A DNA stretch of 64,000 nt, from assembly GCA_035771175.1 (NCBI GenBank), contig CM069596.1:10342001-10406000 (forward strand). The letters run 5' to 3'. The position numbers and the translations under genes are program-made. Source of the stretch: Paratinospora sagittata (taxonomy: Eukaryota; Streptophyta; Magnoliopsida; Ranunculales; Menispermaceae). Below the pieces are notes generated by a model. It did not search any database. It was not told where the DNA came from and worked only from the letters and a program-made list of their open reading frames with translations. This document shows, piece by piece, positions 35,044 to 46,579 of this stretch. Within the stretch, counting starts at the first letter, position 1, and every line of letters starts with the position of its first letter.

Positions 35044-35055
35044 TGGTATCAGAGC
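35044..35055 (+). other. Primer-binding site, tRNA-iMet type (perfect)
   Basis: TGGTATCAGAGC is an exact match to the initiator-tRNA-Met complement used by most plant LTR retrotransposons. It marks the LTR before it as a 5' LTR. It is not a tRNA gene. Confidence 0.85.
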
Positions 35056-35099
35056 GTACGGTCCTCGGCCCGCCCAAGTCCACCAAATTAGGGGGAAAA

Positions 35100-35635
35100 A
35101 AATTGCATTAGATATATATATCTTTAGAACTATATATATATATATATGAATTATATATAGTTAAGATTTGTATTAAATATATATCTAAGAAAACTATATA
35201 GTTTTATATAGTTTAGAAATATATATATAGTTGTTATTAATGAAAACTATATATATTGTTACGATTAAATATATATATCTATATATCTATGCATATAGGA
35301 GATATATATATACTACGTTGATAATGAAAATTTTTGAATGAAAAATTTTATTAGATATATATATCTCTAGAACTATATATATATATGTCAATTATATATA
35401 GTGAGATTGTATTAAATATATATCTAGAGAACTATATGATTTTTTTATACAGTTTAATTTAAATATACATATAGTCATGATTTATTAAAAACTATATGTA
35501 TAGTGATATACCTTAGTGAATATGAGATATATATATATCATATTATTGAAAAAAAAAATTAAAAAATGTTATTAGATATATATATATAAATAAATAAATA
35601 AATAAATTTTGAAAAATGTTATTAGATATATATAG

Positions 35636-35676
<41 letters not shown>

Positions 35677-35724
35677 TTATATATATAGTTAAGATTTGTA
35701 TTAAATATATATCTAAGAAAACTG
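35100..35724. repeat. AT-rich tandem repeat, period about 235 bp
   Basis: Units starting near 35105, 35346 and 35573 share the order TTAGATATATATATCT, then GAACTATATATATATAT, then AATTATATATAGT, then ATTAAATATATATCTA, then ACTATATAGTTT. The array is cut at 35724 by a solo LTR and continues at 38683-38800. It probably belongs to the leader of the preceding element or is a local satellite. Confidence 0.7.
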
Positions 35725-38682
35725 TGTGACGCCCCGAAAATTATTTCATCTAGCCCATAACCCAATTGCACTTTGCCCAAACTCTATGTGTTGCCTTGAT
35801 ATGGTTGGTGTTTGTTTGATGGTTGTTTAATGTTTGTATAGTTGATGCTTGATAATGTATATAAATATGTGTATTATAAATTGTATATGGGTCATGTTAA
35901 ATTAAAGTATAATGCATATGTTATTATTTATGCATGGGTCCATTAAACCATGAATTGATATGGGTTAGGATTGATTGAATAAAAGGATAAATGAAAATGA
36001 AAATTTGGTGTATTAAATGGATTGGACATTTAAAATACATGGAAGCATGAGATTGGTTAAAGTACATGTGGTTGGTATGGATAGTATGAGACCAACACAT
36101 GTGAAGGTTGGTGCATGAAAGTGGACAAGTGTCCCATGCCCACTTCTCTTCTCCAAGGAAGTGCTAGAAAGTGAGGTGAGTGGAGGGAATCAAGGAAGTG
36201 CTAGAATGAGTGGAGGGAATCAAGGAAGTGCTAGAAAGTGAGGTGAGTGGAGAGAGGAAAAAAATTAAAGAAAAGAAGAGAAAGGAAAGAAGAAGAGAAA
36301 GAAAGAAGGAGTTGCTTGAGGAAAATCTCTGCAACGTTTTCATCAAAGGATGTATCTTCGGGATATATGGTCAGATTGAGCTCAAATGTTTTCAGCAAGT
36401 TCGTAGCTTATGGTTCTGCGTTCTGAACGGTGGAGATCTTGATTAAGGGTTTCGTCTAAGAGATATAACCTCTCAAACAAAGCTGGCCGAAAAGTTTGGA
36501 TTTCTCGCGCCGTTTCATTCAAACTTATTGATATCCTCAATCTACTGTTAGATGGATATACAATTTGGCTATGTCATTTATAACTGATATTTATGCATTC
36601 TGAACGGTAAAGATCTTGATTAGAGGTTTCGTCTAAGCGATCTAACCTCTCAAAAAAAGCTGGTCGGAAAGTCTAGATTTCTCGCGCCATTTAGGTCAAA
36701 CTTATAGCTTTCCTCAATCTACCGTTAGATGGATATCAAATTTGGGTATGTAGTTTACAACTGATATTTCTGCATTCAAAACGGTGGAGATGTTTATGGG
36801 TAAAGTATGTTGTGTGATATAGTCATCTGAGTTCGAGTATTTGCAGCAGGAAAGGAGAAATTGTCTGATTAGAGACTTGTTCATCAAAGATACTTATCTT
36901 TTCGGTCCACCGTTTGATTGGGCTGATATTTGGACAGAAGGTTTGTTTCTTCACATAATTCAATCTGTACGGTTGATTTTATGATTACATATTTCTGTTG
37001 GTAGATTGATACATCTGAACAGAATATTAAATGAAGAATTGGTAGGGTTGCTTATATTAGACCTAAATTTAGAATATGAACTTAGACCTTTCCAAATAGC
37101 TTGCATATCAACTATGTTGACCTAGTTGTCATTGTTGATGAACCCATGATGCAAAAATCAGTGATATACATGGCTGAACATGGTGACTTAGTATAAATCG
37201 ACAATATGGCCTAAGTATGGAAAATTTCATATTTTAAGGCTTTTGATGCTTTTGGCCTAGAATCATTAAATTGATGCAACTTATGTTTAATTAAGCATGA
37301 TTAGGGTTGATTATGCTACTGATTTGGTGGTTGTGACCATATCATGGGTTAGGCCTACTTGTAATCAAGTGACCTAATTTGGGCATGTTTATGCCTAAGG
37401 AATTGAAAATCAGTATTTTTGATTAATAGAATGGTTTATGAATGATAACTATGCATTAGAGGCCTAAGTCATGTGATTTGAGTTCAATGATGGGATTAGA
37501 TGGGATTTAGGCCTATTGTCTATATGTGGGCTGATTTAGGGTTGATGTGTAATGTCTATGTGATTGAGCATAGAAATTGATGTATGGTAGGATATTGATG
37601 TATGTTTCAGGATCTTGATTGGGTTGATTCGGTTCGGTGGTCGTGTGTGGTTAAATACTCTCGCGAGGTTTGGTTGTGAGTAGACTTCATTTATGATTAT
37701 ATCTTTTATGTCATCATATCACTTATATATATTGTATGTTGAAAGCATGAATGTGTTCTAATGTTTTGAATGATGCATTGATTTGAGAAAACCTTATGAC
37801 TTTGGTTGGACCCATCTATCTGGCTAATAGGAGGACTTAACCTTGTCATAGGAGGGTTTTAAAAAGGAAATAATTGGGGTCAACGGTACAGTGAATTAGA
37901 CGTGCACTAGTAACCCCAAATAAACATGATTGGGGTCAACGGTACGGTGAAATGGACGTGCACTAGGAACCCCAATGCATGTGGAATGTGGATCCAAATT
38001 GATAAGCTTTTACTTGCATCGAACTTATTATAAATGCTTGATATCTATATGTTATGAGCTTTTAATCATGCTACACATTGACATGCATACATGATATTTA
38101 TTGATGAGTATTGATAGCATATTTGAATTCTATTCACTGGGCACCGTTGGCTCACCCTCATTTTCCTCTTTCAGGTCCTTCTGTCCTGAATAAGGGCAAA
38201 GGAGTAGTCATATCTTGAGGGCCTTGCCTGCGAGAGAATCCAAGGCCTCGATGTGAGTTGAGAGGCATTTTGATTGAACTGTGTTTTAAATTATGAAGTA
38301 TTATATTTTGGATTATGTAATTATAACATTTACCACATTGTAGTATGGGTGAGTTGGGACTTGTTAGATAGACCATGTGGGCATATGACGGTTTTTATTT
38401 GTACCCACAATTTTGGACTTTATGTGTATGTCGATTTTAATGGACTGTAGGGATTATGATTTTATTTATGGTTCATTTTTATGAATTATCTCTTGTCTTG
38501 GATGATTAATACGGTTGGTAGTTTTGTTTAATATCTTTTGATATTATGTTATTGTTTGAGATAAGGCTCGTAGGGTCCCAACCACCTCACGGGAGTTGAG
38601 GAGTGGTCGGAGATGCCTACGCCGGGCTTCCCACCCCGGCATTCCCTGCGGGGTTGGAGGTCCGGGGTGCGGGGTCGCCACA
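35725..38682 (+). mobile_element. Solo LTR, gypsy family A, copy 1 (2.96 kb)
   Basis: Starts TGTGACGCCCCGAAAATT and ends GGGGTCGCCACA. AACTG precedes it (35720-35724) and AACTG occurs at 38682-38686, sharing the terminal A. It has no coding, PPT or primer site. Relative to the copy at 52915, it has a direct duplication of about 185 bp (about 36410-36595 and 36597-36785), a 57-bp duplication (37866-37975) and a short repeat of GGAAGTGCTAGAA (36163-36248). An acceptor-like CTCACCC...TTTCAG is at 38146-38174. Confidence 0.85.
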
Positions 38683-38800
38683 ACTGTGTATGATTTAGAT
38701 ATAGTTTAAATTTCAAATACATATATAGTTGATTTGTGAAAACTATATATACAGTTATGATTATATATATATATATATACATATCATATTGCTAATGACG
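38683..38800. repeat. Continuation of the AT-rich tandem repeat
   Basis: TTTAGATATAGTTTAAAT and AACTATATATACAGTTATG continue the unit broken by the solo LTR, supporting the insertion model. Confidence 0.6.
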
Positions 38801-38879
38801 AATTTTGATTACATGATGGCATAAACATCAAGAGAAAAATATAAAATCTTATCCAACTGACAAGGCATAAATCTTAAAA

Positions 38880-39170
38880 ATGTTAGGAATATATTTTGTG
38901 TCTTTCACAAATTTATTTTCCTTTCAGCAAGGAATGACCTCAAGTGAAGGAATAACTTCCACTAGCAGGGAACTAATTCCCACTAGACTCAAGGAATTGT
39001 CCAAAAGGGAGGTTATAACCATGAAGACCATCGACAACAGAGATCTCCGCCTCCACCCAATCCTTCACAACAAACTCGCAACTATGGGTTGGTTGAACAT
39101 AACAAAGGTTGAGGGCCAAGTCTCTTACAACTTGGTAAGATCGATCTACAATAAGCTTTTAGATAGCTAG
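38880..39170 (+). pseudogene. Gag-like (Athila ORF1-type) fragment
   Basis: An open frame of 96 codons contains LHPILHNKLATMGWLNITK and then SYNLVRSIYNKLLDS. The MGW...VR.(F/I)Y..L pattern resembles the conserved part of plant Athila-type gag (putative plant transposon domain). No neighbouring domain supports it, so the assignment is tentative. Confidence 0.35.
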
Positions 39171-39478
39171 TTAAAGTGGCCTTTAACTAAAAATATTAGT
39201 CTCCATTACAATTTTGTTACAAAAGTAACTTAGTTGTTGGATCTATGTAAGTAGGTTTTTTTATCTTTCAAAACAATAGGTAGATGCAAGTAGGTAGACT
39301 TTTTATAGATGAAGACCAATACTTAATTATTAGATGTAATTAAACTTATTCTTAAGAGGTCCTTAAGCAATTACTTTGATTGCCTATGGTAGATCCAGCT
39401 ATCACTCTTCAATGAGGAAAGATTCTCCCTCATCCATGGATCTCCTAATTCAAACTTTGATTCTTATGTTATACATAC
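39171..39478. other. Unassigned AT-rich sequence
   Basis: Two short diverged repeats of AAGTAGGTTTTTTTAT and AAGTAGGTAGACTTTTTAT near 39249-39308. Nothing else recognised before the solo LTR. Confidence 0.3.
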
Positions 39479-39844
39479 TGTCACGACGTCCCTGATGTAG
39501 GTTGACGTTATGACCGATATAATATATTATATTATACATATCTTATATATAGTATACAATACACTATCAGCCTTAATATATATACATAATATTTTTCAAA
39601 AATTTTAACATGTCCCCAAAATTAGACATCTCACATTTTTTCTAATATACCACAAATCAAATCTAATATATATATAGATAGTCAACTACGGTATTCATCT
39701 ATTCATCTATTCATTTCATTCATTCATTTATCAACCCATTTCATCCACCATTTAATCATGTAATCATATTCATCATTATCAAGTATTTCACAAACAAAAA
39801 TATTTAACTAAAATTCATTACCATACAACCCATCTAGATGATAT

Positions 39845-39884
<40 letters not shown>

Positions 39885-42210
39885 AGATAATTAAACATAT
39901 CAAAATAACACATGTATAAACCATTTCTCCAAGCATACATACATACACAAGATAGGGATCAGGGTCACGTGTCAATCACTTTCTAGCTTTTATTTTTTTT
40001 CCTTTGACTCTGTACCTGAAATATTAAAAGAAATAGAGTGAGCATACAACAAGCTCTGTGAATATATCTTTTGATATGACAATCATATGTATTTAGGGAA
40101 ACATGACATTTGAAATCATTTAAAATATTTATTTAACGCATATGCATCGTTTAACAAAGATATCATACATACCAACAATATAAATTTTATGTTTGTTTAA
40201 TAAAACAATGCAAACTTTTCAGCAAAATTCACAATCTCCTTCCTTCTAGTAATATAGTGGGTATAAACTTCTTATTATGCATTAATAAGGAGCCTAAGCT
40301 CGGACCTTCCATTATCTAATTCACAATCATTTCAAGGATTCTAAAATCCTTATTAGGACAGTCCTTCTGACAATGAGGTTACGCATAACACTCATTCGAG
40401 ACTAATTCCTAACGAAATGATATTATATGCGATCTGCATTCGCACGTCTCGCATACTCCAATGCCAAAATTATTTATGAATGATTAATAAAACACAATGC
40501 ATTTATATATATAGCATGCCTACATTTAAACATTTCATATATATACAATGTCATACGAGAACCAAAATTAAGAAATATACTCACAGTACAAGACTTTCCA
40601 ACTTAAAATACAATCACCGCCGCTTTCGACTCCAGTTTCAATTTAAATCCAACTAACTCAACCTGTCATAACCATTTTATAATTCAATTTCATTCATTCA
40701 TATCTATTTCATATGTAAATACTCAATTTCCATTTATATATTTAGTTTTTCCAACTCACTTCAAATTTAATATATAGCAACTTCATATATTTCTGTTCAT
40801 TTCGCAAATCAATATTAACTTTACAACTCACATATCTGATATTTCAGGCCAATTTGAGTCTCATACATACACGAGAACTCTTCAGTATTGTTTTTACAAT
40901 TAATCTAAATATTTCCATCACAAAGAATAGTGAAAATAATTATTTCATATCACCATAATCAATTTCTAATTCATAGTACTCATTAAATCACTTAATTTTT
41001 AACTTTCCAAAATTCCATTTCGGTCTAAAAAGTTCATGAGATGTCTCAAATATTTTCTACCACCTTATATAATGTTTTTAGGGTGAAAGAATAATAGAAA
41101 TAGGCTTTCTAGCCATATTTCCACTAATTTCTAATTTTATTTTTTTACTGGAAAATACATTAATTTTATTAAAAATATATGAAATTTCTAAAATTATTTT
41201 GTCCACATTGACACATGTAAAATCAGTCCTCCTACCTTCAACAGGTATTTCATTGAGGTTTTACATGTTCACGGAGGGTACCAAAGTCAATTTTACTTAC
41301 TAAAATCATATATTCAGTTATTAAAAATATCAAATCATATCCAAAAATCATGATCTTATTATCAAAATGTCCGGAATCAGTAGATCTATCTTTTTACAGT
41401 CTCAAACCAAAGTTTTATCGGATTTTAATGGAGTTCCAAAGGTTTCAAATATTAAATCTAAGGGTTCCAAAGGAATCAAGTATCAAATCTAACTTCTAAT
41501 AGCTATAAAAATTACAAACTAACAAATAAATTCAATGTAACAATATATTTAAGGTTCCTACAGATCATTCAAGTTGGGTCGAATCCCCAATTTTTTAGAA
41601 ACACTGTAAAACAGCTCCCATAACAAAAATTACTCCGAGAGAATCGTTACATCTATCTTAGATATTAATTTCATGAAAAAATAGAGTGAAAAACAGTTAT
41701 CGTGGGTTTCGATTCGACGAAGATCCTGTGCTTTCTCCTCCTCCTCCTTCTCGGCTTCCTTTCTCACGTTTTCTCTTCCTTTTATTTTTTATTTTATATA
41801 TATATATATATGTTAGTTGCTTCTTTGATAAGCAACTTAAAAGATAGCATGTATTATTTTATGACTTCATGCTCTTAGAGTCATTTAGCTACCCAACTTC
41901 CCCCAAACAACTATTCATTTAATTATTCATTTAACTATTGAATTACTTTAACAACTCTTCATTCAATTCACAACCTCATTTAATTATTTAATCATCAACT
42001 CAATTCACATATTTAATTAACCAACCCATTCAACTAATAAAACTTATATTATTTATTTAATAATTTGATTTATTTGCTCATCCCCTTAGATATAGTATGT
42101 ATTTTTATATACATATATATTTAGTTCTTATGTATAAAATATACATATAATATATCTTGATATACACGTAAGTCAATATATATATTTAATTAAAATTATA
42201 AAATATTACA
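39479..42210 (-). mobile_element. Solo LTR, gypsy family C (TGTAACACCCCG type), 2.7 kb
   Basis: The left end is TGTCACGACGTCCC and the right end ATATTACA, flanked by CATAC (39474-39478) and CACAC (42211-42215), a 5-bp duplication with one mismatch. Read on the minus strand it aligns along its length with 56183-58954: CGGTCATAACGTCAACCTAC at one end, GACTCGAAAGCGGCGGTGAT in the middle and ATTTTATACATAAG at the other end. A (TA)n(TG)n microsatellite lies at 39843-39882. No coding sequence. Confidence 0.85.
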
Positions 42211-43299
42211 CACACATATATATATACTATTAGAATAGATCTTTCTTGTGGCCCTCACCTTGTAGCATCTTTGGCTTTATTCCACTTCTCATTTCAATTT
42301 TATTAACTGCCCACTAAAATTTTGATACCACTTGCCCCACCCCTAAACACCCCACGTACCCGAACATCCCTTCATCTCCAGTCGTACCAGTCGTACCAGT
42401 CCCAACCCCATCCCCCACCTTCTATTTTCATCTTAATCTCCTATTTTGATCTTCATTTTCTCCTCCAAGGGATGTATCAAAGAGTGGCTTGCAATCTTCT
42501 TTCTCAAATCGGGTATTGTTTTGTTTTGTTTTTAATTTTTTTAAAAAATTATTTATTTTCCATTCATCTCAATTATTGTATCAATCAATTGATTTTTTCT
42601 TAATCAAATAATGTGTTTTTATTTAAACATCAATACAGGTATATGAAGGGGTGTATCATCTTAATCACGGTACTAAAAATATTTTCTTTTTCCTTTTTCT
42701 TTTAGTCCTTATGGGATTATAAATCTCAGCTCAAAGTAATCATTGAGTCTAATTTCTTATATTTATAATGATCATCAAAGTCTCCAGATATAATGAACAA
42801 GAGCGTCACCTATGTACAACTCATTAACTAACTGTAACAAACTCTTAACTGCTGATGTAACTAGTCTCACCCAATTTTATTTTGATTATTACAAACAACA
42901 TACTTATGCTATCTAATATTTTTGACGTAGTTATTTTAGTGCTAACTAAATATATCTAATGGATTCAATTACATTGTCAAAATATGTGGAAGGAACAACA
43001 CCTCACAAAGATTCAAGAGCTTCATAGTTGTATTTCTTTATTAGAATCTTAATATTGTTGAGTAACATTTACTTGTTCCAATCACCATGACTTGCATCTT
43101 TTCAAAAATCACTCATATAGTTTATTATTCACTTGCATATACATTATTATATAATTAATCATGCGTACACATTAATTTAATAATTATCACTTAGTCATAA
43201 TTCTTTATCATACATATAATGATCAGTGTTTAACATGCATTCATCTTGTCAACTTTGCATGGTTTTACCGTTTCACGTGTATTATACTTATTGTTTTTA
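42211..43299. other. Unassigned AT-rich sequence
   Basis: A C-rich, T-rich patch at 42315-42470 includes a short direct repeat (CAGTCGTACCAGTCGTACCAG). No domain, LTR edge or primer site was recognised. Part may be U3 of the partial LTR that follows. Confidence 0.3.
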
Positions 43300-44447
43300 T
43301 CATTGATTTAATCGATCAAACCACTCATGTTTAATTGTGTTAATTATACCTTAATTGTGTCAAAAATGTTTAAAAATGTTTTTTAAATGTTAACCTATGT
43401 TTTTGACAATGTCCTAAACTTAGTTTGATAAAAAATTGAGTTTCTTTCACTTGTTAGTGAATGAACGTGCTCCTTTAGGAAGGAACGCGTTCCTGAGCGT
43501 TTTTCCGAGACTCAATGATTTTTTATCAGGGTTTAAGGAATGCGTTCTTTGTAAGAGGAATGTGTTCTCGTGGCTTTTCCTGAGACTCAGAATTTTCTGA
43601 TCAGGGAAAAAGAACACGCTCCTTAAAGAAGGAACTCGCTCATGTTGCTAAGGGCAAACTAGAAAAAACTTTAAGAGTCAGTGGTTCTTGTTGAAAGAAC
43701 TCGTTCCTATGCCCAACGGACATATTGAGGAATGCGCTCTTTGATTGGAGGAAAATCTGAGATTTTTCAAATTTCAAACAAAAAATATACTCCTATGTTA
43801 TGGAACGCGCTCTTGTACCTCGGTGTGGTGTTTATCTATAAATACCACACTTGCTCATTTGAAGAGCAACTTTTGCAAAACTTAAAGAACTTGTGTGCAT
43901 TTTTCGTGTTAGTCTTTATACAAGTCAACAACAAGTTCTTGAGTGATTTAAACCTTCTTTGAAAGCAAAAGTTCAACAACATTTGATCTATTGATCTAAC
44001 CTTTCGAATATTTCTCCACATCTTTCAAGTTTCTCTTGTGCAAGTGTTCAAGACGATTCAAGTGCTATTTACATCTTCTATTGAATCTTGATCGTGATTT
44101 CTCTCATCCGACTTCACACAAGAAGAATCTTGGATCTTCAACCTTACCTACTGGGGTATACATTTCTACAACTAGATTTTTGTGATTTTGGTTTAGGTAA
44201 ATCAATTTTTGTGTTTAGATTATCATCTTTAAAATTGATTTTGTATTGATTGTGTTTGTGAAACCCTATCTTGATCTTCATAACAAAATACCTTGTTTAG
44301 TGGTTTTATAAATAGTTTGAGATATCGATTCATGTGTTAACATCATATTATATTGAATCGCAGTTTTTGATCATACTTGATTTGTTTGATTCTTGATCTT
44401 AATCACATATTCATTTGATTTGCTCTATGTCTCGTTTGCCAACAATT
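43300..44447 (+). mobile_element. Copia-type (Sirevirus-like) LTR, 3' part
   Basis: The end TTTGCCAACA and a TATA box (CTATAAATA at 43836-43844) orient it as plus. About nine copies of GGAACGCGTTCC-like words lie at 43455-43815, just upstream of TATA, as in the solo LTR at 3704-5240. The left edge is not defined (TGTTGAG at about 43054 is a candidate). It abuts chromovirus integrase codons directly at 44448. Confidence 0.5.
43836..43844 (+). promoter_or_regulatory. LTR TATA box
   Basis: CTATAAATA just after the GGAACGCG word cluster and before a leader beginning CCACACTTGC; the position fits the U3/R border. Confidence 0.55.
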
Positions 44448-45569
44448 AAAGGTGGAACACAGATTTCCTTCCAGCCTTCTCCAGCCTTTACCTATTGGAG
44501 AATGGAAGTAGGAGAACATAGCAATGGACTTTGTTACTGCCTTACCTCAAAATAATAAAGGGCATGATGCAATTTGGGTTATCATTGACAGACTTACAAA
44601 GTTTGTACACTTTTTACCAATAAAGTTCAATAATAACCCCGCCAAGCTAGCCAAATTGTATGAAAAATAGATTGTGTGTCTCCATGGCATTCCACTCATG
44701 ATCGTCTCTGATCGAGACACTCGATTCACATCAAACTTTTGCAAAGCTTCCAGAGTAGAATGGGCTCCAAGATTACCATGAGCACAACTTTTCACCCACA
44801 GAGTGACGGGCAGTCAGAGCATTTAATCCTGATTTTATAGGACATGTTACGATGTTGCATACTGGACTTTCATGACGGATGGGCTAAACACTTACATTTG
44901 GTTGAATTTGTATACAACAACAGCTACCAATCCAGTATTGGCCTGGTACCATACGAGGTTCTCTATGGTCGCCCTTGCAGATCTCTAGTATGCTGGTTAG
45001 ACATGGTAGATCGATTGCAATTAGGGCCAGAACTTGTTCAAGAGATTTCTAAGAAGATCATATTAGTAAAGGAGCAACTTCGGGTGACACAAAGTCGACA
45101 AAAGAGCTATGCCGACAAACGGAGACAACCTCTAGAGTTTGAGAAGGGGGACTATGTTTTTCTAAAAGTTTAGCCTACAAGAGGTATCAAACACTTTGGG
45201 ATCAAAAGAAAATTCTCTTCACGATGTATCGACCCATTTAAGATCGTCCAACGTATTGACAAAAACTAGCCTATCGACTATCCCTTCCCTCATCCATGTC
45301 CAAAGTTCATCACATTTTTCATGTATCCATGCTTCAAAAGTATCATCCTAATCCTTCACATATCATTCGTCAGGTCGAAGTTTAGGTTAAAAAAAGGAAA
45401 CAAATATCAAGAGAGAGCGGCAAAAACTCTAGATAGGAAAACTCAAGAACTTAGACGACGTAGTGTTCCACTTGTAAAGATACTTTGGGATCACTACGGA
45501 ATAGAGGAAACAACTTGGGAACTTGAAGATAAAATCAAACAAAGATACCCTGAATTGTTCCAACAATAA
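44440..45569 (+). pseudogene. Chromovirus integrase and chromodomain (pol 3' half)
   Basis: The frame begins at the last Cys of the integrase zinc finger (CQQLKVEHRF), then MDFVTALPQNNKGHDAIWVI, a core with IVSDRDTRFTS and TTFHPQSDGQSEH, and the LVEFVYNNSYQSSIGLVPYE motif. The GPY-like part (QSRQKSYADKRRQPLEFEKG) and a chromodomain ending VKILWDHYGIEETTWELEDK follow. It is a chromovirus. The upstream pol is not in the window: the LTR at 43300-44447 abuts the broken edge. Several stops and frameshifts. Confidence 0.85.
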
Positions 45570-45666
45570 TTGATGATGTGATATATTGTACTTTTCACTT
45601 ATCAATGAAATTATTCTTTTACAACCATAATTGTGTCAACATCTAATCTCATTACGAAAAGTGCAG

Positions 45667-46137
45667 ATGTCTACTGATAGCACAGATAAGAGTAAAGAAC
45701 CATATACACCATGACCTGCTTGGCAACCTCGGGGGAGCTCTTCAAGTCCAGAAGCAACCTACAACTTCTATACATCACCAACTTCCTCGCCTCAGTGGTT
45801 GCGATCCCCTTCGCCAGAACGTATATGGTTATATCGTGATGAAATTGCCTGAAACAATCCGGACCCCTCATCCTTTTAGGATTTCCTACAAAAATTACTA
45901 GGTGGGCGAATTCAAGCAACAACATGTAAAAGCATTCCCCCACTCAATCTGCCTCCCCTGAAACGTAACAACTCGCACTACCCTACACCACCATCTGTCA
46001 GGCAAATGTCAGAACCTTCTGCGGAGGAATCCGATTCCATTTGCTTTTCATTGTTTGATGATGTTGAGGATTCCACAGGCCAGAGTATAATTCAGGGACC
46101 TTACCAGCAATACCCTGATCTAATGGAAGATGACTAA
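45667..46137 (+). pseudogene. Extra reading frame between pol and PPT, function unknown
   Basis: From ATG at 45667 one frame runs 157 codons to TAA, 97 bp after the pol stop, broken only by two TGA and one TAG. The product would be Ser/Pro-rich in the first half (PRGSSSSPEATYNFYTSPTS) with a basic middle (LPPLKRNN) and an acidic end (EESDS, DDVED, LMEDD). Chromoviruses are not normally credited with a separate ORF here. I do not recognise a family. It could be an element-specific accessory protein, a detached pol tail or chance. Confidence 0.45.
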
Positions 46138-46205
46138 GGCAGTGAATCTCACGAAGACAACAATCATGACTACATGGGCTGAAATTTCGAGGGCGAAATT
46201 TTTTT

Positions 46206-46218
46206 AAGGGGGGTAGAG
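46206..46218 (+). other. Polypurine tract of chromovirus
   Basis: AAGGGGGGTAGAG directly before TGTAATACCC. Preceded by ATTTCGAGGGCGAAATTT, a short palindrome often seen just upstream of gypsy PPTs and similar to that at 63187-63207. Confidence 0.75.
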
Positions 46219-46579
46219 TGTAATACCCTTGGTTTACACCCAAAAACAAAAAGAGGGGCATTGCCTGAACGTTTGGGTATTGGGTCCTCTATAAAAGGGG
46301 GTTCTTTCCCCCCTCATTCCTCACACCACAACTTTCTTCCTCTTCCTCTCTCTTTGGGTTGGTTTCCTTCATTCTTCTTGTGATTTTCTCTCTCCTCTTT
46401 TGAGACTCTCTCTCTTAGAAACTCTCTTTGCGGTGTGAAGTTGTTCAACTCAGGAGGAAGTGCCAGTTTTGGAAAGAAGTACAATTTGAAGGTGGGAACA
46501 AAACATAAGTTTATGTGTCTTATGACTTTTCATATTTCATTCATTTATCGTTATGTTTATTACGCTGCATTATTATTTT
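46219..46579 (+). mobile_element. Family B-related chromovirus 3' LTR, 5' part
   Basis: Starts TGTAATACCCTTGG, has a TATA box (CTATAAAAG at 46289-46297) and a leader with TTTTGAGACTCTCTCTC and TGAAGGTGGGAACAAAACATA, homologous to the LTRs at 27882 and 33452. It breaks off where the Tat LTR begins. Confidence 0.75.
46289..46297 (+). promoter_or_regulatory. LTR TATA box
   Basis: CTATAAAAG about 70 bp into the LTR, with CCTCATTCCTCACACC downstream. The equivalent sites are 27993-28000 and 33785-33792 in the related LTRs. Confidence 0.6.

Noticed and set aside
35044..35055. TGGTATCAGAGC as part of a tRNA gene
   Set aside because: No cloverleaf follows; its place just after an LTR marks it as a primer-binding site.
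35725..38682. Reading family A as a DNA transposon because its ends are partly inverted (TGTGACGCCCCG and TGTGGCGACCCCG)
   Set aside because: The 5-bp duplications and TG...CA ends, together with shared LTR-type modules, fit gypsy LTRs better; no transposase or longer inverted repeat is seen.
42322..42603. 93-codon frame starting with Pro/Thr-rich peptide
   Set aside because: No domain, no homologous context, CT-rich composition; chance is more likely.
45671..45943. Minus-strand 90-codon frame
   Set aside because: The plus-strand frame over the same bases fits the element orientation and starts and ends cleanly between pol and PPT.
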